From: Haemaphysalis longicornis
Taxonomy: Eukaryota > Arthropoda > Arachnida > Ixodida > Ixodidae
Length of the DNA stretch: 64,000 bases
Assembly (NCBI GenBank): GCA_013339765.2
Contig: CM023454.1
Span: 150,021,309-150,085,308 of the forward strand
Reading direction: 5' to 3'
Within the stretch, counting starts at the first letter, position 1. Each line of letters starts with the position of its first letter. The notes under the pieces are model-generated. The model had not been told where the DNA came from. It saw only the letters and a program-made list of their open reading frames with translations, and searched no databases. This document shows positions 23,301 through 34,629 of this stretch, piece by piece. The position numbers and the translations under genes are program-made.

Positions 23301-24736
23301 ACAACTTCCAACTACAACTTCTTTCATTCCAAAATTGGCTGCCGTGGCCGAAAGAACGTTTTGAAATGGTTGGCATCATTCGAGGTTCAGCAGCACATCT
23401 GCGTCTCCACAAAAGTTCAGTGTATACATACATTTAGTGTGCAATAAACAAATGAGAGTCAGCTCGTACCTTGTGTTGTTTAAATTGTTAATCTACATCA
23501 AGCATTCACAGTGCTACGTTGTGTTGGAAAAAATCTAATCTGCACAAATAGTCACCAAAAACGGCACTGGTGTAAGACTGCTTAAACACTTTATAAAGAG
23601 TCCCTAGCGAAAAAATGACGACTTCAGATTACTGAAATTCTGTTGTGTATGTAACAGGAAGACGAGGTCCGTAAAAACCATAAAACAAACGTGTTAACCC
23701 ACTTTAGCATAGACTGCCAAACAGTCGGCGATGCCCGATGCGGAAACAGCCTCGGTCCTTGAAGTAGGCCACACCAATAAGTCATTTTAAATGCAAGTTG
23801 CACCAGTCAGCAGCCTGCAACATGTAAGTTATTAGCAAACGACAGGCCAGACACCAGAGTCATACTCTGCCTTAAACCTGTGAAATCCCAAATGCTGCGT
23901 TACTATCATCACCAAGGTGTGTTGCACACTAAAATTCATTAAGCTGGAAATTCCGTAAGTGACAGAAATTTAACAGCCATTCTTGAATATTTTTACTTGG
24001 TTCTGAATGGTTAATTTACGTTTGCGATGCTACAGTAAGAGTACGAAGCGAAACCAGCGCTACTCATACTACTGTACCAGTTACTACATGCGTGTAGTTC
24101 TGACGTTACAAATAAATTCGGGTTCCATACACTTTGCTCATTCCAACAAGTCACGACCAAACTGAGCGTTCAAAAAGATTAATCATTCAATCGAAACGCG
24201 AAAAAACATCCAGGTGGCATTTTAATCTACTGCTGTAAGCTCAGAAATCACTCGATTTATTATTTTATTGTAATGCTACACGCACGGCAATCATTAAATT
24301 TATTGTGTACGTTTTTAAACCGAAAACTACTATGACGAAAAAAAACGACATCTGCAGAAACGAAACAAAAACCAAGAGTGCATATCACGCTAAAAGTACA
24401 CGATGTGCTTTTAATGCAAACACTTATATTCCTGCACGCACTCATATTCGCAATCTCCAGCTTTGCTTATTTCATTTCATATCAACACATTCGGCTATCA
24501 AAACAGAACAGGACACACACACTTCACCCAACACAGGGCTCGAAATTGCGCGAGAATTGATTCTGTTTACACACGCAGCAGCCAGGTACAAAGGTCTACC
24601 GACAGATCTGCGCAACGCGCAAAGCGAGTCACTCAAATCGTTAGGGCTAACCGCTTACACGGACCGCAGTTCGAGAGCAACTCTCCTACGTTAAATACAT
24701 ATGACAAGAAAACAATGTTCACTAGTACTCACTTAC

Positions 24737-24900
24737 CTCCACTACTTCGCAGTATGTCTTCGTCCGGTAGATAAATTCATGGTAGTCAAATCACCGAAAC
24801 AACGAAAGTTGAAGGCGTGCACACCCGTGCCGTCACCGGCAAGTAGCACGCGCACCGATACGGAGTGCAGATAGGACAGTCGGGCTCACCGCGCAGCACT
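24737..24900 (-). other. Candidate CpG-rich first exon
   Basis: The minus strand shows a CpG-rich block ending in GTGGAG|GTAAGTGAGT, a near-consensus donor at 24736-24735. An ATG in a fair context (CTACCATGA) opens only 12 codons before TAG, so the exon would be mostly 5'UTR. It contrasts with the AT-rich DNA downstream. No function can be given. Confidence 0.35.
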
Positions 24901-24905
24901 TTCCT

Positions 24906-25475
24906 GTCTCATGTTCGTCCAAGGGAAAAACTAGTTCCTGAAGTGACACCCACCTTGATAAAAACGCGTTGCGAAATAGATGCCCAAGTTATTGGTAAAT
25001 ACTGATATTAGTTGCCAATTATATACAAGAAAAGCTTGAGCGTGAGTTTTTTAAACAAAACAGTAATTTTACCGACAGTTAAGGCAACTTCAGGGTCTAC
25101 GGTGCAAATACCGCTGGCGTGGGGTTGCGGGCGCCGTAATTTTACGGTTTTTTCTGAGGCCGCAACCATTTGCAGCGTATTTTCCGCTCTTTCGGCATCG
25201 ACATCACCCCACGGTGATGGTGTCGGCAAAATGCACGGCGACGTGAGCTGACGCGGGGGTTACGCCGACGTCTATGCTCGCCAGATATCAGCGTCAACGC
25301 AGCGCCAGAATGCATACGAAAGCAGGCTACATCGTCCGGATTCCATGTCCATCTCCTGGTTTGGGGTCATTACTTTCGCAGAAAACAATCAATTTCTTTT
25401 TAACCTGCGGTAATCGGTGCCTTGAGGCAAATTACAAGCTATTTCTGTTCGAAAGTGCGCATTCCTTCGTGGCTA
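24906..25475. other. No recognisable gene
   Basis: Unassigned DNA with small open frames only. GC-rich islands near 25110-25260 may be promoter or repeat remnants. Confidence 0.35.
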
Positions 25476-25775
25476 GCTTAGCTTCCATCGGGGCGATCGG
25501 AAGTTAGGGATAGCTTTTTGTGAGTTAAATACGGGAACTCTGGCTACATCCCTTGTAGTGTTAGCATGATGGGCTTGTCTGCAAGATCGGTGCGTAACGA
25601 ACGAAGTTTATCAACGCCAGAAATCTAGCGCGGCATTCAATTTCATTCGCGGCTACCGTAGCTTGCATAAGGGGACCGACGAAGCGTGATAGCTTTTCTT
25701 GGCTCAAATAAGGGAGGTTTGGTTACACCACTCGCAGTATTAGCATAATTGGCCTCGCCTCCAAGATCGGTTCAG
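25476..25775. repeat. Diverged direct repeat, about 178 bp apart
   Basis: The block AGCTTCCATCGGGGCGATCG ... GATAGCTTTTTGTGAGTTAA ... GCAAGATCGGTGCGTAA (from 25476) recurs in diverged form from about 25654 (GATAGCTTTTCTTGGCTCAA ... CCAAGATCGGTTCAGTAA). The second copy ends at the gag fragment. Confidence 0.6.
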
Positions 25776-26228
25776 TAAAAGCGCAGCCCGTTCTTTTCTC
25801 ACCATGGTCGTGAAGGTCTTAAGGAACTCGCTTTTGAATTGCGTCCAGTCGGTCAAGGCGCTCTCGTGGTTCTCGAACCAAGTTCGAGCTGCATCCTCCA
25901 AGTAAAAGAAAACATGCCGGAAGGTTTCTTCGTCGTCCCACCTGTTGAAGATCCGCACGCGCTCCAGCTTCTCCAACCATTCCTCCGGGTCTTCAGCGGT
26001 GGCTCCTCGGAATGTTGGCGGTTCCGGGGGCTGTTGCAGCAGGATTGGCGACGTTGGTTCTTGCACCATGGTGGTGGTTGCAGCAGTCGTTGTCTTGGGT
26101 CTCTCTGGAAGGAGGCCGAACTCGGGCGGCAATCCTTGCAGTCGGAGGCTGGCTCTAGTTGGACTGGGCTGGCGGCTTGCAGAGGTCGTCATAGAGGGTG
26201 CGTACCCCGCACCTCCACCAGATGTCAC
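25740..26228 (-). pseudogene. Ty3/gypsy-like gag fragment
   Basis: The minus-strand frame has a Q/P-rich N-terminal part, then PPTFRGATAEDPEEWLEKLE, FNRWDDEETFRHVFFYLEDA, ARTWFENHE and FKSEFLKTF. This is the conserved capsid region of arthropod gypsy-type gag (retrotrans_gag). It starts just downstream of a probable LTR and stops at 25740, where unrelated repeat DNA begins. No pol follows. Gag would assemble the particle; here only the first third or so remains. The first residues overlap the primer-binding region, so the true start is probably a later ATG. Confidence 0.75.
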
Positions 26229-26570
26229 GAACCCAGAGACGACGCTGTTGTCTTGAACGAAAGCACGTTTATTGGAGCGAACTTGTGCTTCCCTGACAAC
26301 TCAAATAATACACGGGCGGCGAAGCAGCAGTCAGCAAAGTGACGTACTCAAGCGAGCGTCGGAGATCGAATGCCGCGGGCGTCTGCTCTGCGGGCTTTTA
26401 TCTTTCAGCGCAAGTGTTTCTGGAACCATCGATTCGCATCCGGATCATTGTAGATCACAGAAGAGTATTCGGGGCTAGTGACGTTAGGGCGAAACAGTCT
26501 GCTTATAGCCCGTGCGACATAAAAGTAAAGAATGGAAGACACGCTTCGTTTGGAACGCAGATAACACAGC
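26223..26570 (-). mobile_element. Probable 5' LTR of the gypsy-like element
   Basis: Read on minus, it contains a TATA-like GATAAAAGC (26402-26394), an AATAAA (26274-26269) and ends GTTCGTGACA at 26223, followed by TCTGGTGGAGGTG as a possible primer-binding region. The start is less sure: TGTGTTATCTGC (26568) or TGTAGACAAAAA (about 26647). The other LTR is not in the window. Confidence 0.55.
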
Positions 26571-26649
26571 CGGGCGTGGCCCGGCAGTAAAAACAAACAA
26601 TAAATAAACAAACCCATACATGGTTCGCGGCAATATTTTTTGTCTACAC

Positions 26650-26895
26650 TGCTTCCCCTTTGGTTTTTTTGTGAGGTTAAAAGTTTGTTACTTTATTTTT
26701 GCTACGCTCACAACCTAATGACCGCTGTCGACACACTTGGAATTTCGCATGTGACAGCCAAAACCGCAGTTTACCATAACCGCGGTTAAAATTTAGTAAC
26801 CACCGTTAAACGTAACTGCAGTTGCTTCCGCCATGCAACTAGGGTATTAATCTCAATTAAGGGATGGTGTGGGGGCAACCAAAATATTCACTTCA
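26650..26895. other. Unassigned
   Basis: AT-rich DNA with GCAGTT/AACTGC and CCGCGGTTA stretches near 26765-26825. No gene. Confidence 0.3.
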
Positions 26896-27150
26896 CTTCA
26901 CTTGTGACAGGAATTTTTGAAACAGATTGTGTGTGAGGAGGTGGCAATGGATCGATATGTGTACCTTCATCCGCCCACGTATGTTTCTAGACGAAGGAAC
27001 AACAGTAAAAAATTGCCGAATGTTATTGCCCAGCGTCATTTTTCCCCCGGTCGATTAAAGAGTGGAACGCCCTACCCGACACTGTTGTTGCCGCCCCCAC
27101 TGAACTGTTTTCCGCTGCACTCTGGCAGCACTTGCGCACGAGCACAACCT
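26896..27150 (+). pseudogene. CR1-like LINE C-terminus remnant
   Basis: In a broken frame the segment reads SFFPRSIKEWNALPDTVVAA then ELFSAALWQHL and a stop at about 27147. The FFPR-IKEWN-LP pattern is the typical end of CR1/Jockey-type ORF2 proteins. A 3'UTR-like stretch follows, interrupted at 27281, and (AATA)n at 28110 may be its tail. Confidence 0.65.
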
Positions 27151-27280
27151 GACTTGAATGGTTTTTGCTCTTTTTTAGTGCTCTGCTGTTATCTGCATTT
27201 ACCCGCAGTTTCCGCTATAATCTCTGTATGCGAAGCCCTGGCAGCACTTCAGCATGGTCATCTGAAACGTGTCTTTTTTT

Positions 27281-27607
27281 AAATGCAGAGCATTTCAGTA
27301 ACTCGCGATGTCACCCGCGTTGACGTCCGTAGTCCGCACTGCACCCCTCCCTACTATATATAAAAAAAATACTATCCGGCGCCCGGTTTCGATCCCTCGA
27401 CCCTGCGGGCGTAACGCAATGTACATGGTGCTCTATCCACTGCGCCACAAAGCCGACACAGAATGGGAAACTACGAACGCGCCTTATATCGTTGACTCAT
27501 TCAAATTACTGCTGACGAGCGCTCTCTCGTCAGCAGTTGCCACAAGTGCAACAACATTAACATAACGCAAACTACTTAACGTCTTGCGCCCCCGGAAATG
27601 CTCTGCA
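27281..27607. mobile_element. Small element with inverted ATGCAGAGCAT ends
   Basis: AAATGCAGAGCATTT (27281-27295) and its exact reverse complement AAATGCTCTGCATTT (27596-27610 region) bound about 320 bp. A similar pair, GATGCAAAGCAT/ATGCTTTGCATC, bounds the insertion at 55761-56209, and the DNA just inside the left ends is alike (GTCCG rich, CCGCACTGCACC versus CCGCACCTC). Together they suggest one family. The middle holds a tRNA-like stretch on minus. Confidence 0.5.
27371..27460 (-). repeat. tRNA-like sequence
   Basis: On minus: GGCTTTGTGGCGCAGTGGAT (A box) and GGGATCGAAACC (B box). The anticodon arm is too long and irregular for a working tRNA. A SINE head is likely. Confidence 0.4.
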
Positions 27608-27619
27608 TTTGACCGTGCC

Positions 27620-28060
27620 CCTCGCAAGGGGGATGTTTCACTGCGTCTTCTCTCGGTCGCGGGACCCGTGGCGCCATCTGGCGGAGGCGCGGCACAACTC
27701 GTAGCACTTTCTTTGAAAAAGCTCCTCGAAAGCGCGGCAAATATGAAATAGGGATGACGCGCTTTCGAGGCAATCCGCCGACGCGGCTGCTTTGTGTACA
27801 GACTCGGCGGCGGGCGTCCCGGGATTCTGTTTTGTGTGTGTGCGTTTTCTGAAGCTTTCAAAATGCAATTTCACCAACTAGCCCAACTTGCCATTCCACT
27901 GCAGGGGACGCTGGGCGGTTATCGCGAGGAACGCACACGAGCTCTAGGCATTTTCTCTTTTTTTCTTTTTGAGCGTGTCACTGTCGTCTGTTGTTTGCGC
28001 TGTTTTTCTTTGCATTTTCTTTCCTTGTTACCATTATGCCGTGTTACTCTTCGTGTTTAT
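27620..28060. other. Unassigned, with a CAACTAGCCCAA motif
   Basis: A GC-rich block is followed by T-rich DNA. The motif CACCAACTAGCCCAACTTGC lies at 27872-27891, and a second copy (CACGAACTCGCCCAACTTGC) at 28491-28510. Both are preceded by an ATG-containing AATGCAATTT or GATGAATCAA context. No gene. Confidence 0.4.
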
Positions 28061-28107
28061 TTTCCTGTATCCCACCCCCCCTACAAAAATGCCTTTAGGC
28101 GAATGTA

Positions 28108-28117
28108 GGTATGTTAA

Positions 28118-28157
<40 letters not shown>

Positions 28158-28190
28158 AAATTAATAAATAAATAATAAATAAATAAACGG
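28108..28190. repeat. (AATA)n microsatellite
   Basis: A run of TAAATAAATAAA units of about 80 bases with small breaks. It may be the 3' tail of the LINE whose C-terminus is at 26896-27150. Confidence 0.85.
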
Positions 28191-28239
28191 GTGGCATCTA
28201 TGGAAACTTTCTGGGTTTTGCGAACAACTCAAGGCAGGT

Positions 28240-28311
28240 TTGACAAGCATGCTCTCATTACGTTGACAAGAATTGACAAGATTGACAAGCATGCTCTCAT
28301 TATGTTGCAAC
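28240..28311. repeat. Direct repeat TGACAAGCATGCTCTCATTA
   Basis: The 20-base string occurs at about 28239 and 28287, the intervening DNA containing further TTGACAAGA units. It is a local slippage product. Confidence 0.7.
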
Positions 28312-28669
28312 ACTATTGAGAGGGAACCCCTGTGTCAGAGGACCTGTTTACAGACTAGTTTCCTGGTACTAACAAGTTCCAAAATTTTTATGGCTGCTGC
28401 AAAGATCTTTAAGAAAGATCTTAAAAGCAGGCGGACCGGTTCTTGAAATCCGCGACTTGAAAATCCGCGGCTCTTTTCAAGATGAATCAACACGAACTCG
28501 CCCAACTTGCCATTCTGTTAAAGAAAGGATTGTTTTTACAATTTTGTAACAGTTTGTGACTCCGCTCAAACATTCCAAATGCTTGCCCGGTTTTCTATTC
28601 GTTTTGGTTGCTTCTCCATTTTTAATTTGCAAAGTACCGTATATTATGTTTTTTTGTTTTTTTTTGCAG

Positions 28670-28823
28670 TGCCTGGCATGAGCTCCTTACTACTGATCCT
28701 GCCACAAACGCTGTGGACGAGAGTGGGCAAAATCTGGGCGTCACTGCTGCTAATTTCACACGGTTTGTGGGATTCCTACATCTTAAAATCGAGGAAATTG
28801 ACATGCAGTTTATTAGGCTGTAG
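28670..28823 (+). CDS. Candidate terminal exon, unknown gene
   Basis: A long T-rich tract and TTTTGCAG form a strong acceptor. After one base the frame gives 50 codons: AWHELLTTDPATNAVDESGQ, then NLGVTAANFTRFVGFLHLKI and EEIDMQFIRL, and TAG at 28821-28823. Hydrophilic and hydrophobic residues alternate as in a real protein. The preceding exon was not found and the nearest AATAAA on this strand is near 29125. The string RFVGFL also occurs in an unassigned frame near 34981. Confidence 0.3.
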
Positions 28824-29290
28824 ACAATACCTGCTGTTAATAGTTACTGGTGGGTTCTTTGGCATAGCCATGAAGCACAGTATGATTGCTTTGTGTCTAA
28901 GGTTATTTTATCCCTTCCTTCAAGCTTAGAAAGACGTGTTTGGCGAGTTGGTGCATCTTAATGATACTTGAACTTGGCGCGAAATATTGACTACCACAGA
29001 AAGTAGCTGGTGAGATTAGGCAATGACTAGCAACTAACTTTTAGGCAGGGTAAGAACACACAGAATTGCAGGCCAAAGTTACGTGGCCCCACTTGCATGC
29101 AAAAAAAATGGTGATAAGGAAAGTTCACAGCCTAATAAATACGCTCTTTCATATGAAGACCGGTTGAGACGTCACTGGCACAATAGCAGCCGTTCTTTCC
29201 TATGTGGTAAGATTCCTGTATTTCCCTTCCTCATGTATCACTGCACCCGGACAATTTTCACTTGCTTTAAGAGCGTCATGCATGCGCTTG
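28824..29290. other. No recognisable gene
   Basis: AT-rich DNA with an AATAAA near 29125; nothing else is supported. Confidence 0.35.
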
Positions 29291-29295
29291 CAGAG

Positions 29296-29760
29296 CTATG
29301 AATGGGAACTATGGATGGGATGCAGAGCTATGGATAAGAACTGCCCACTTGTGCAGTTCTCAACTGAGAGGTTATGTTCATGTTCACGCCATCGCACGTT
29401 CACACACCTTCCAGTGTGCCCTATGTAGACCTTTCCACATGAAAGAGGTATCTCATAAGCAATGTCCCTACACAGCAACTTGCGTAGGCATTGGCGTTCT
29501 TTTTCTCGCACCCTTGCCTATCAAAGGGGCCCGCAACACTTACCCTCGACTACGCGGATTGTATTTTGGGGTAAACTCTATTGCCCCAGCAATCACCTCC
29601 CAAAAGAATCATGAAAATCTGTTCGCTATGATGGAAGGTACGTGCGATGCGAGATCGCCCATAATCATTCCCTCTCAACTCATTGCGCACAAGTGGGACA
29701 ACGCGATGAAAGCTGGATATTCTCTCCCGGAGAAGGGGGTGGCTTGCGGTTGTCACGTCA
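29296..29760 (-). mobile_element. Penelope-like element B, GIY-YIG fragment
   Basis: On minus, 29511-29296 reads CLRKLLCRDIAYEIPLSCGK, then VYIGHTGRCVNVRWREHEHN. The YIG, GRCVN and R.REH motifs identify a Penelope GIY-YIG nuclease. The upstream part (29760-29550) matches the flank of the fragment at 36430-36560 (AAAAGAATCATGAAAATCTG versus AAAAGAATTATGAAAATCTG) and the sequence after 42230. No reverse transcriptase is visible. Confidence 0.7.
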
Positions 29761-29769
29761 ATTCATCCA

Positions 29770-30400
29770 GCCGACAGGATGCACAGAAAAACGTTTAATT
29801 GATGAGGATGATATTTCAGAGCACACGTTAAGTAAGTATCGGTAAACAGTCAACAAAGTGTTCTCGCGGGTTGAGTTTGCGTAAAAGTCAAAGTATTGCG
29901 TCGCCTCACGTTACAGGCGATGTCTTCCTTCTTGATGTGTGGGCCAAAGCAATCTTCGTGTCTCGCAGTGCTTTTACGCACTGGGTCCAGCCGTCGCCGC
30001 CAACAGCCAAGGGAGCGTAGCCTTAGTTGCGATGTCCTACTGGCGTCGCAGCGTAACCCGAGCGTCGCCGCCTGTAGCCCAGCTGGTTGTCGCGCCCGGA
30101 GCCGCCGACGGCGCGTTGCCGCGGAATCTCCCTCCAGGATCGTAGCCTGGAATTCCTGTCAGAGGGCTTCAGGCGTCATCAGGCGTCATCAGGCACCGTT
30201 GACGCTGGGAGCTGTTCCAGGAGCGTAGCCTGGTCTTCTCTTCTTCCTTCTCACAACGCTTACCTCGTTCCTCTTCTTCCTCACGTCTCTAAGTTCACTT
30301 CAAGGCTGGCACATTTCACACCCTTCTGCTGGGCACATGCCCCTTCGGGAGGTTGCTCATGACAGCGGTGTTCTCTTAGGGGGCCTTCGATATATCGCAG
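29770..30400. other. Unassigned GC-rich repeat-like DNA
   Basis: Contains GGCGTCATCA repeated (30170-30193) and two CGTAGCCTGG copies (30144, 30225). No coding feature is supported. Confidence 0.35.
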
Positions 30401-30404
30401 TCTG

Positions 30405-31130
30405 GGGAGGTTTCTCCTTTCCTCAATAACGTAGACGGGTGTATGTCCGGTCTGGAGCAACAAAAAAGCAGGCATGGCTACCTGCGCGCAAGTGCGCACT
30501 CAGGCTTTTTGAAGCACTAAAAGTGTTGTTTTCAAGGGGTCTGAGTGAAAGGGAAGTATTGAGTTTGCCACTCACATATCGTGCACACTCAAAGCAAAAG
30601 AAACGCTGATACTGTTCGTATAGGTTCAGGCATAGAAGAGGTTGTTGCACAGCGCCGATTGCAACAGAGCGTTGCAAACAACCAATAAGACAGCCGTGGC
30701 AGAAATGGCGTAATTTTGGGGGTGCCATTGGCGCATAAATTAATGAGGAAAATTGAAGAGAGTGCGCTTGGTACTTCGGCGTGTTTTACAGTGATTTTCA
30801 TGTTTGCTGCTTCATTGTTAAATAAAATGATTGCGCTAAAAAGGGGGACACGGACGGAGTGAGGACAGACAGATGTGTCTGTCGTGTACGCCGTGTACGC
30901 CACTGTACGCCCGTGTACGCCCCATTTTAGCGCAATAATTTTATTTAACAGTGGAGTACCAACGTGCTCAGGACGCTACCGTTATTATGCTGCTTCATGT
31001 CACGTGTAATATTTGGCTCAGGTATTCTTCGCAGTGTAACCGAAACATCGCGTAGGTTGTTTACCGCTCAAAGCAAGTTGCAGGGTCCCTTTCATCTTGC
31101 TCACACTGCGGCGCACATTTCTGCATGCTT
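30405..31130. repeat. Retroelement-derived repeat, unoccupied copy
   Basis: It aligns block by block with 42410-42760 plus 44455-44640: AGAAGAG.TTG..ACACAG, CAATA.GACAGCC.TGGC, GCATAA, then CACGTGTAATATTTGGCTCA and GGTAT. At the point where the second copy carries an I-type LINE, this copy runs straight through (about 30738), so it marks the empty site. It has its own foldback insertion at 30818-30950. Confidence 0.65.
30818..30950. mobile_element. Foldback element, 24-bp arms
   Basis: TTAAATAAAATGATTGCGCTAAAA and TTTTAGCGCAATAATTTTATTTAA are inverted with one mismatch, about 80 bases apart. The middle contains GTGTACGCC repeats and a GACAGACAGATGTGTCTGTC hairpin. It is absent from the paralogous repeat at 44500. 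Confidence 0.75.
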
Positions 31131-31880
31131 GATGGGTGGTGAAAACATCAACTCAACTTCTGTCATTCATTACCATTCTTATGGTATGGGACATATTTTC
31201 AAGCTGTGACACAACTTAACGGTTTTTATTTTCCGGCTCCTTTTCAGTGTTATTGTTAGCATTTTCGGTTCCTCTCTTTTGTAGTACTCTATGCGCTGCT
31301 GCTAACACAAATGACTGCAGGAATTCCTATTCTTTTATCCTGACAATTTGCACGACGAAGCGGTCCTTAACTTAGTGGAGGCATGACTTGCACTGGTTGG
31401 CGGAGATATGGAGTCCAGTACCCCTTTCCGCAAGAAAAAATATGGTGTTAGTGCAGCGACACGCATAGTGCAGCGACAGAAAAAATATGATTGTGTCAAG
31501 AGGCCTGTTTACCGGACAGATGAAGTATGCAGAAGAGCGTATAAAGAAGAGTGGAAACTTTCCTTATGACATTTCTTTTGTGCATGTCCATCTATTTACC
31601 TCTGGTTGTGTTCTTGCATTGCATAATAGTTGATACTTTGTGCCAGTCCTTGTCAGCTACTCACTCTCTGTGGTTGTCAATATTTTGCCGTGTTTACAAG
31701 GGTTGTTTCAAGCCACTTTTGCGCTCGTTGGTAGACACAGCTAATGCAAATATTGATAAGCAGCAATGTTCAAATAAAGCGTGGGCACTAACAGGATTCT
31801 CTGTATATGAAAAGGCAGGATTATGGCACAGTGAAAGAAAGGGAAGTTTGGTTTTAATTCAAATTTGAAGCTCATGGAAA
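31131..31880. other. No recognisable gene
   Basis: No supported gene. A short frame at 31440-31560 is open but unrecognised; GTGCAGCGACA repeats at 31450 and 31470. Confidence 0.35.
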
Positions 31881-31884
31881 TGTA

Positions 31885-33367
31885 AAGGGGTCGTGAAGAG
31901 AAAATCTATTTTACTTTGCTTAATTTTGCCTATTTGAATGACCTTTTAAGAACACAAATCCAAAATATTCTCACAATTCATTGCTTCTCAAAATTAGAAG
32001 ACAACTTCGAAATTATTGTTTTGAGGTGCATCGCAAGCGACTATGCGCCCATCGCCAGTCGGTAGCGCAACTAGCAGTGACATCACAGTAAAAACAGTCA
32101 AAAGTTGAGTGCTCTTTGTGTATATTGTTATGTACAACTGCAAACCCAATATTTTAAAAATATTGCACCCTTTATTCGTTACCAAACCAGTTTTCTATTG
32201 ACGTGACCGGTGTAGCGACCGCTTCTGTTGTGTGGCAACCATTGTAACAGAACTCAGACATAGCCTCCTGTAGAGGCTATGACTCAGACCTACCGGCTGT
32301 TTGTACGATTTGTAGCCAGTTTCCCTGCTGAAGTTCACGTTTTGCTGCATTCTTTTTGGAATCGTACCTGTTTTATATCAAATGGCAAAATATTGTCAAA
32401 GCAAAAAAAAATAGTGCCCCATGTGCGATTTCAACTTGAGGCCGCCGGGCCAGCCCAACGTTACGGCTAGCCTGCATTGATGTCAGACACTTTACCCACC
32501 ACCTTATAGACTCAAGAAGCGCGCGCGACAGAAAACTGCGGCATAAAAGCCGCTCCCAGCACGCAGGTGTGTTTTCATAAATTCTAGTCAACTTAGAGCT
32601 TTCACCGCCAACTTATGGTCGAGCGTTTCTGCTGTGAGCCAAAGGGGAGCATACCCAATCAACGAAACAGCGTTAACACCATTGTTTATTGTAGGAAACA
32701 GCAAAGCAATGGAACTGCGTGATGGTGGGACTCAGCGCTGTGTCTCTGCTTCTCGCTAGTTATTTTTGTGCTTGATGAGTAAATGACGGGTCGGTTTTAA
32801 GTTTTCACTACTCGAAGTTCCTTCGATGAACGTGTTAGGTAGTAAATTCTCATTTCAAGCTTTTGGTCATTTATCTCCTTAGGTCAGAGGTTTCACGTTC
32901 GTACAACTCACATTACAGGCTACGTGAGACAGACGTCTGCAGTTTAGACTCGTGCGAAACAGCGTAAACAGTTTACAAATACCCAGTTTACTTTCAACCT
33001 GCTTACCTCTGCCTGCGTCACTCGCCCGCATTGTTAACTGAAAGTTAGACCATGCTGATCAGTAGGATCAGAGATCAGACATCTCCCGTTCAGTTGCAAG
33101 GTGAATTTCATTATGGTGCAGATTTATCTGACCCTTTGCGAGCATGCTCTGTGCCGACATATGCAGACAAGGGGGAACTGTGATTGGCTTCTTACCAAGA
33201 CGTCACTTCACTATTTGACGAGGAAATCCTTGGTGAAACATTAACTGCATTTTTTTCCTATTTGCCAATATCGGGCAGCAGATCGGTTATGCATTGTTTA
33301 TTAAGGTTCCACAGTTATAAATACCCAAACATCACAACTTTTTTAGAAAATCTCTTCACGACCCCTT
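31885..33367. mobile_element. Inverted-repeat DNA element with TA flanks
   Basis: The left end AAGGGGTCGTGAAGAG (31885-31900) and its exact inverse CTCTTCACGACCCCTT (33352-33367) are each flanked by TA, as expected for a Tc1/mariner-type insertion. No transposase frame lies between them, so it is non-autonomous, 1483 bp long. The interior is AT-rich and otherwise featureless. Confidence 0.75.
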
Positions 33368-33887
33368 TAATGTGCCTCTGCCCTAAGCACTATGCATTTC
33401 TGAACTTGAGACTAAGTTCTGTTGTTGTTGCTTTGTTTTTGTAATTTCAGGACCAGAGAAAAACACTGCTTGGTACTAGATCCACTAGGCCTGAATAAAA
33501 GTGGAAGGACACGTGGGCAACTTCTGCAAGTCATACCGCTACACCTTAAGTTATTCATGTAGGCAACCAAAAACACATGAAGTACATACAGTACATGCAC
33601 ATGAAGTACATACATGAAGTACATACATATTAAATAATTTAGTCTTTGATTTTAACTAAATTGAGTTGAAGAGGCGGTGTAAATAAATGGGCTTCTCAGA
33701 AATCTTAGAATCATTGCCACTGAAGCAGTGAACTACGCGGTTTCAGTGCCTTCTCCATCACCCTGAGCAAAAAAAAAATCAAGCTTAACTTCGTTTCTGG
33801 AAATTGCAGTTGAATATTCTTCCAGCTGCATCACCATAGCAGACTTCTCAGTGAACATTTTGCTTTTGCTGTTTCCTTTGCACTGCC

Positions 33888-34625
33888 CCCTTTGGGGGGG
33901 TCGAATTTTTTTCGCCAAATGCCACCCCCCAGGGTCGATTTTTTTATTGCCGATGTAAATTATTCGGATGAATCTATTTCGAGAAAAAATTATGTAATTA
34001 TTTTAAGGTGACCATAAAGTGACAAAAAAATTGTTTATGTTGTTACATATATGTGGTTTATTCATGAGTAACACATGATAAAATCCAATAAAAACGAGAG
34101 AGTAACAAGCCGGCACCTTTTGAGTGAATCGAAATCAGATGGACATTAGTTTCGCGAGCGCAAAAAACGGGAAGCGCCCGGAGGACGATACCAAAACCAG
34201 CCGCTGCGCGCTCGGGCCCGCGCGGCCGGATAGGGGAGCGATAGACAGCGCACCACTCATAAAATACAAAAAAAGGAGAAAACAGCCTCATCAGTTTCGC
34301 AGGCGACCTCGGTCTGTGGCAGGCAACGAAGAGAGAGGCGCCCGGGCGCCAGGTGGGCGATACCCAGCGCGCCTCCTCGTTAGCGGATGCGGCAACGATA
34401 GCCCGGCGCGCCGCTGAAGTAAATCATAAAAAAATTAAAAGAAGAGCCATCGGCGCAAGAAAATAATTTGAGGTATTTTCGAAGTGTGGCAGCACATGCC
34501 AAGCAAGAGAAGGTGGAGAAAAAGGCGCGCTTTTTAAAGATACAAGCAATGCCGTACATGTACGTCATTGACCATTTGAAAGTGTTTGCCCATGCTGTAC
34601 ATGTGCGGCCATGACCCTCAAAGGG
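33888..34625. mobile_element. MITE-like element, CCCTTTG ends (piggyBac-like)
   Basis: The left end CCCTTTGGGGGGGTC and the right end GACCCTCAAAGGG (34613-34625) are imperfect inverted repeats. TTAA follows the right end (34626-34629), which suits a piggyBac-type insertion, but no TTAA is seen on the left. The middle holds no transposase. Confidence 0.5.
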
Positions 34626-34629
34626 TTAA

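Larger units (their letters stand above)
19990..24736. other. AT-rich gene-poor stretch
   Basis: This long AT-rich stretch has no coding feature I can name. Minus-strand frames at 21173-21652 (159 codons) and 22466-22786 (106 codons) are open but lack recognisable motifs. A 14-bp palindrome, CCCGCTTAAGCGGG, lies at 20809-20822. If the exons at 24.8 and 19.9 kb belong together, this stretch is mostly intron. Confidence 0.35.

Noticed and set aside
27371..27460. Functional tRNA on the minus strand
   Set aside because: Anticodon region too long and irregular; lies within a small mobile element.
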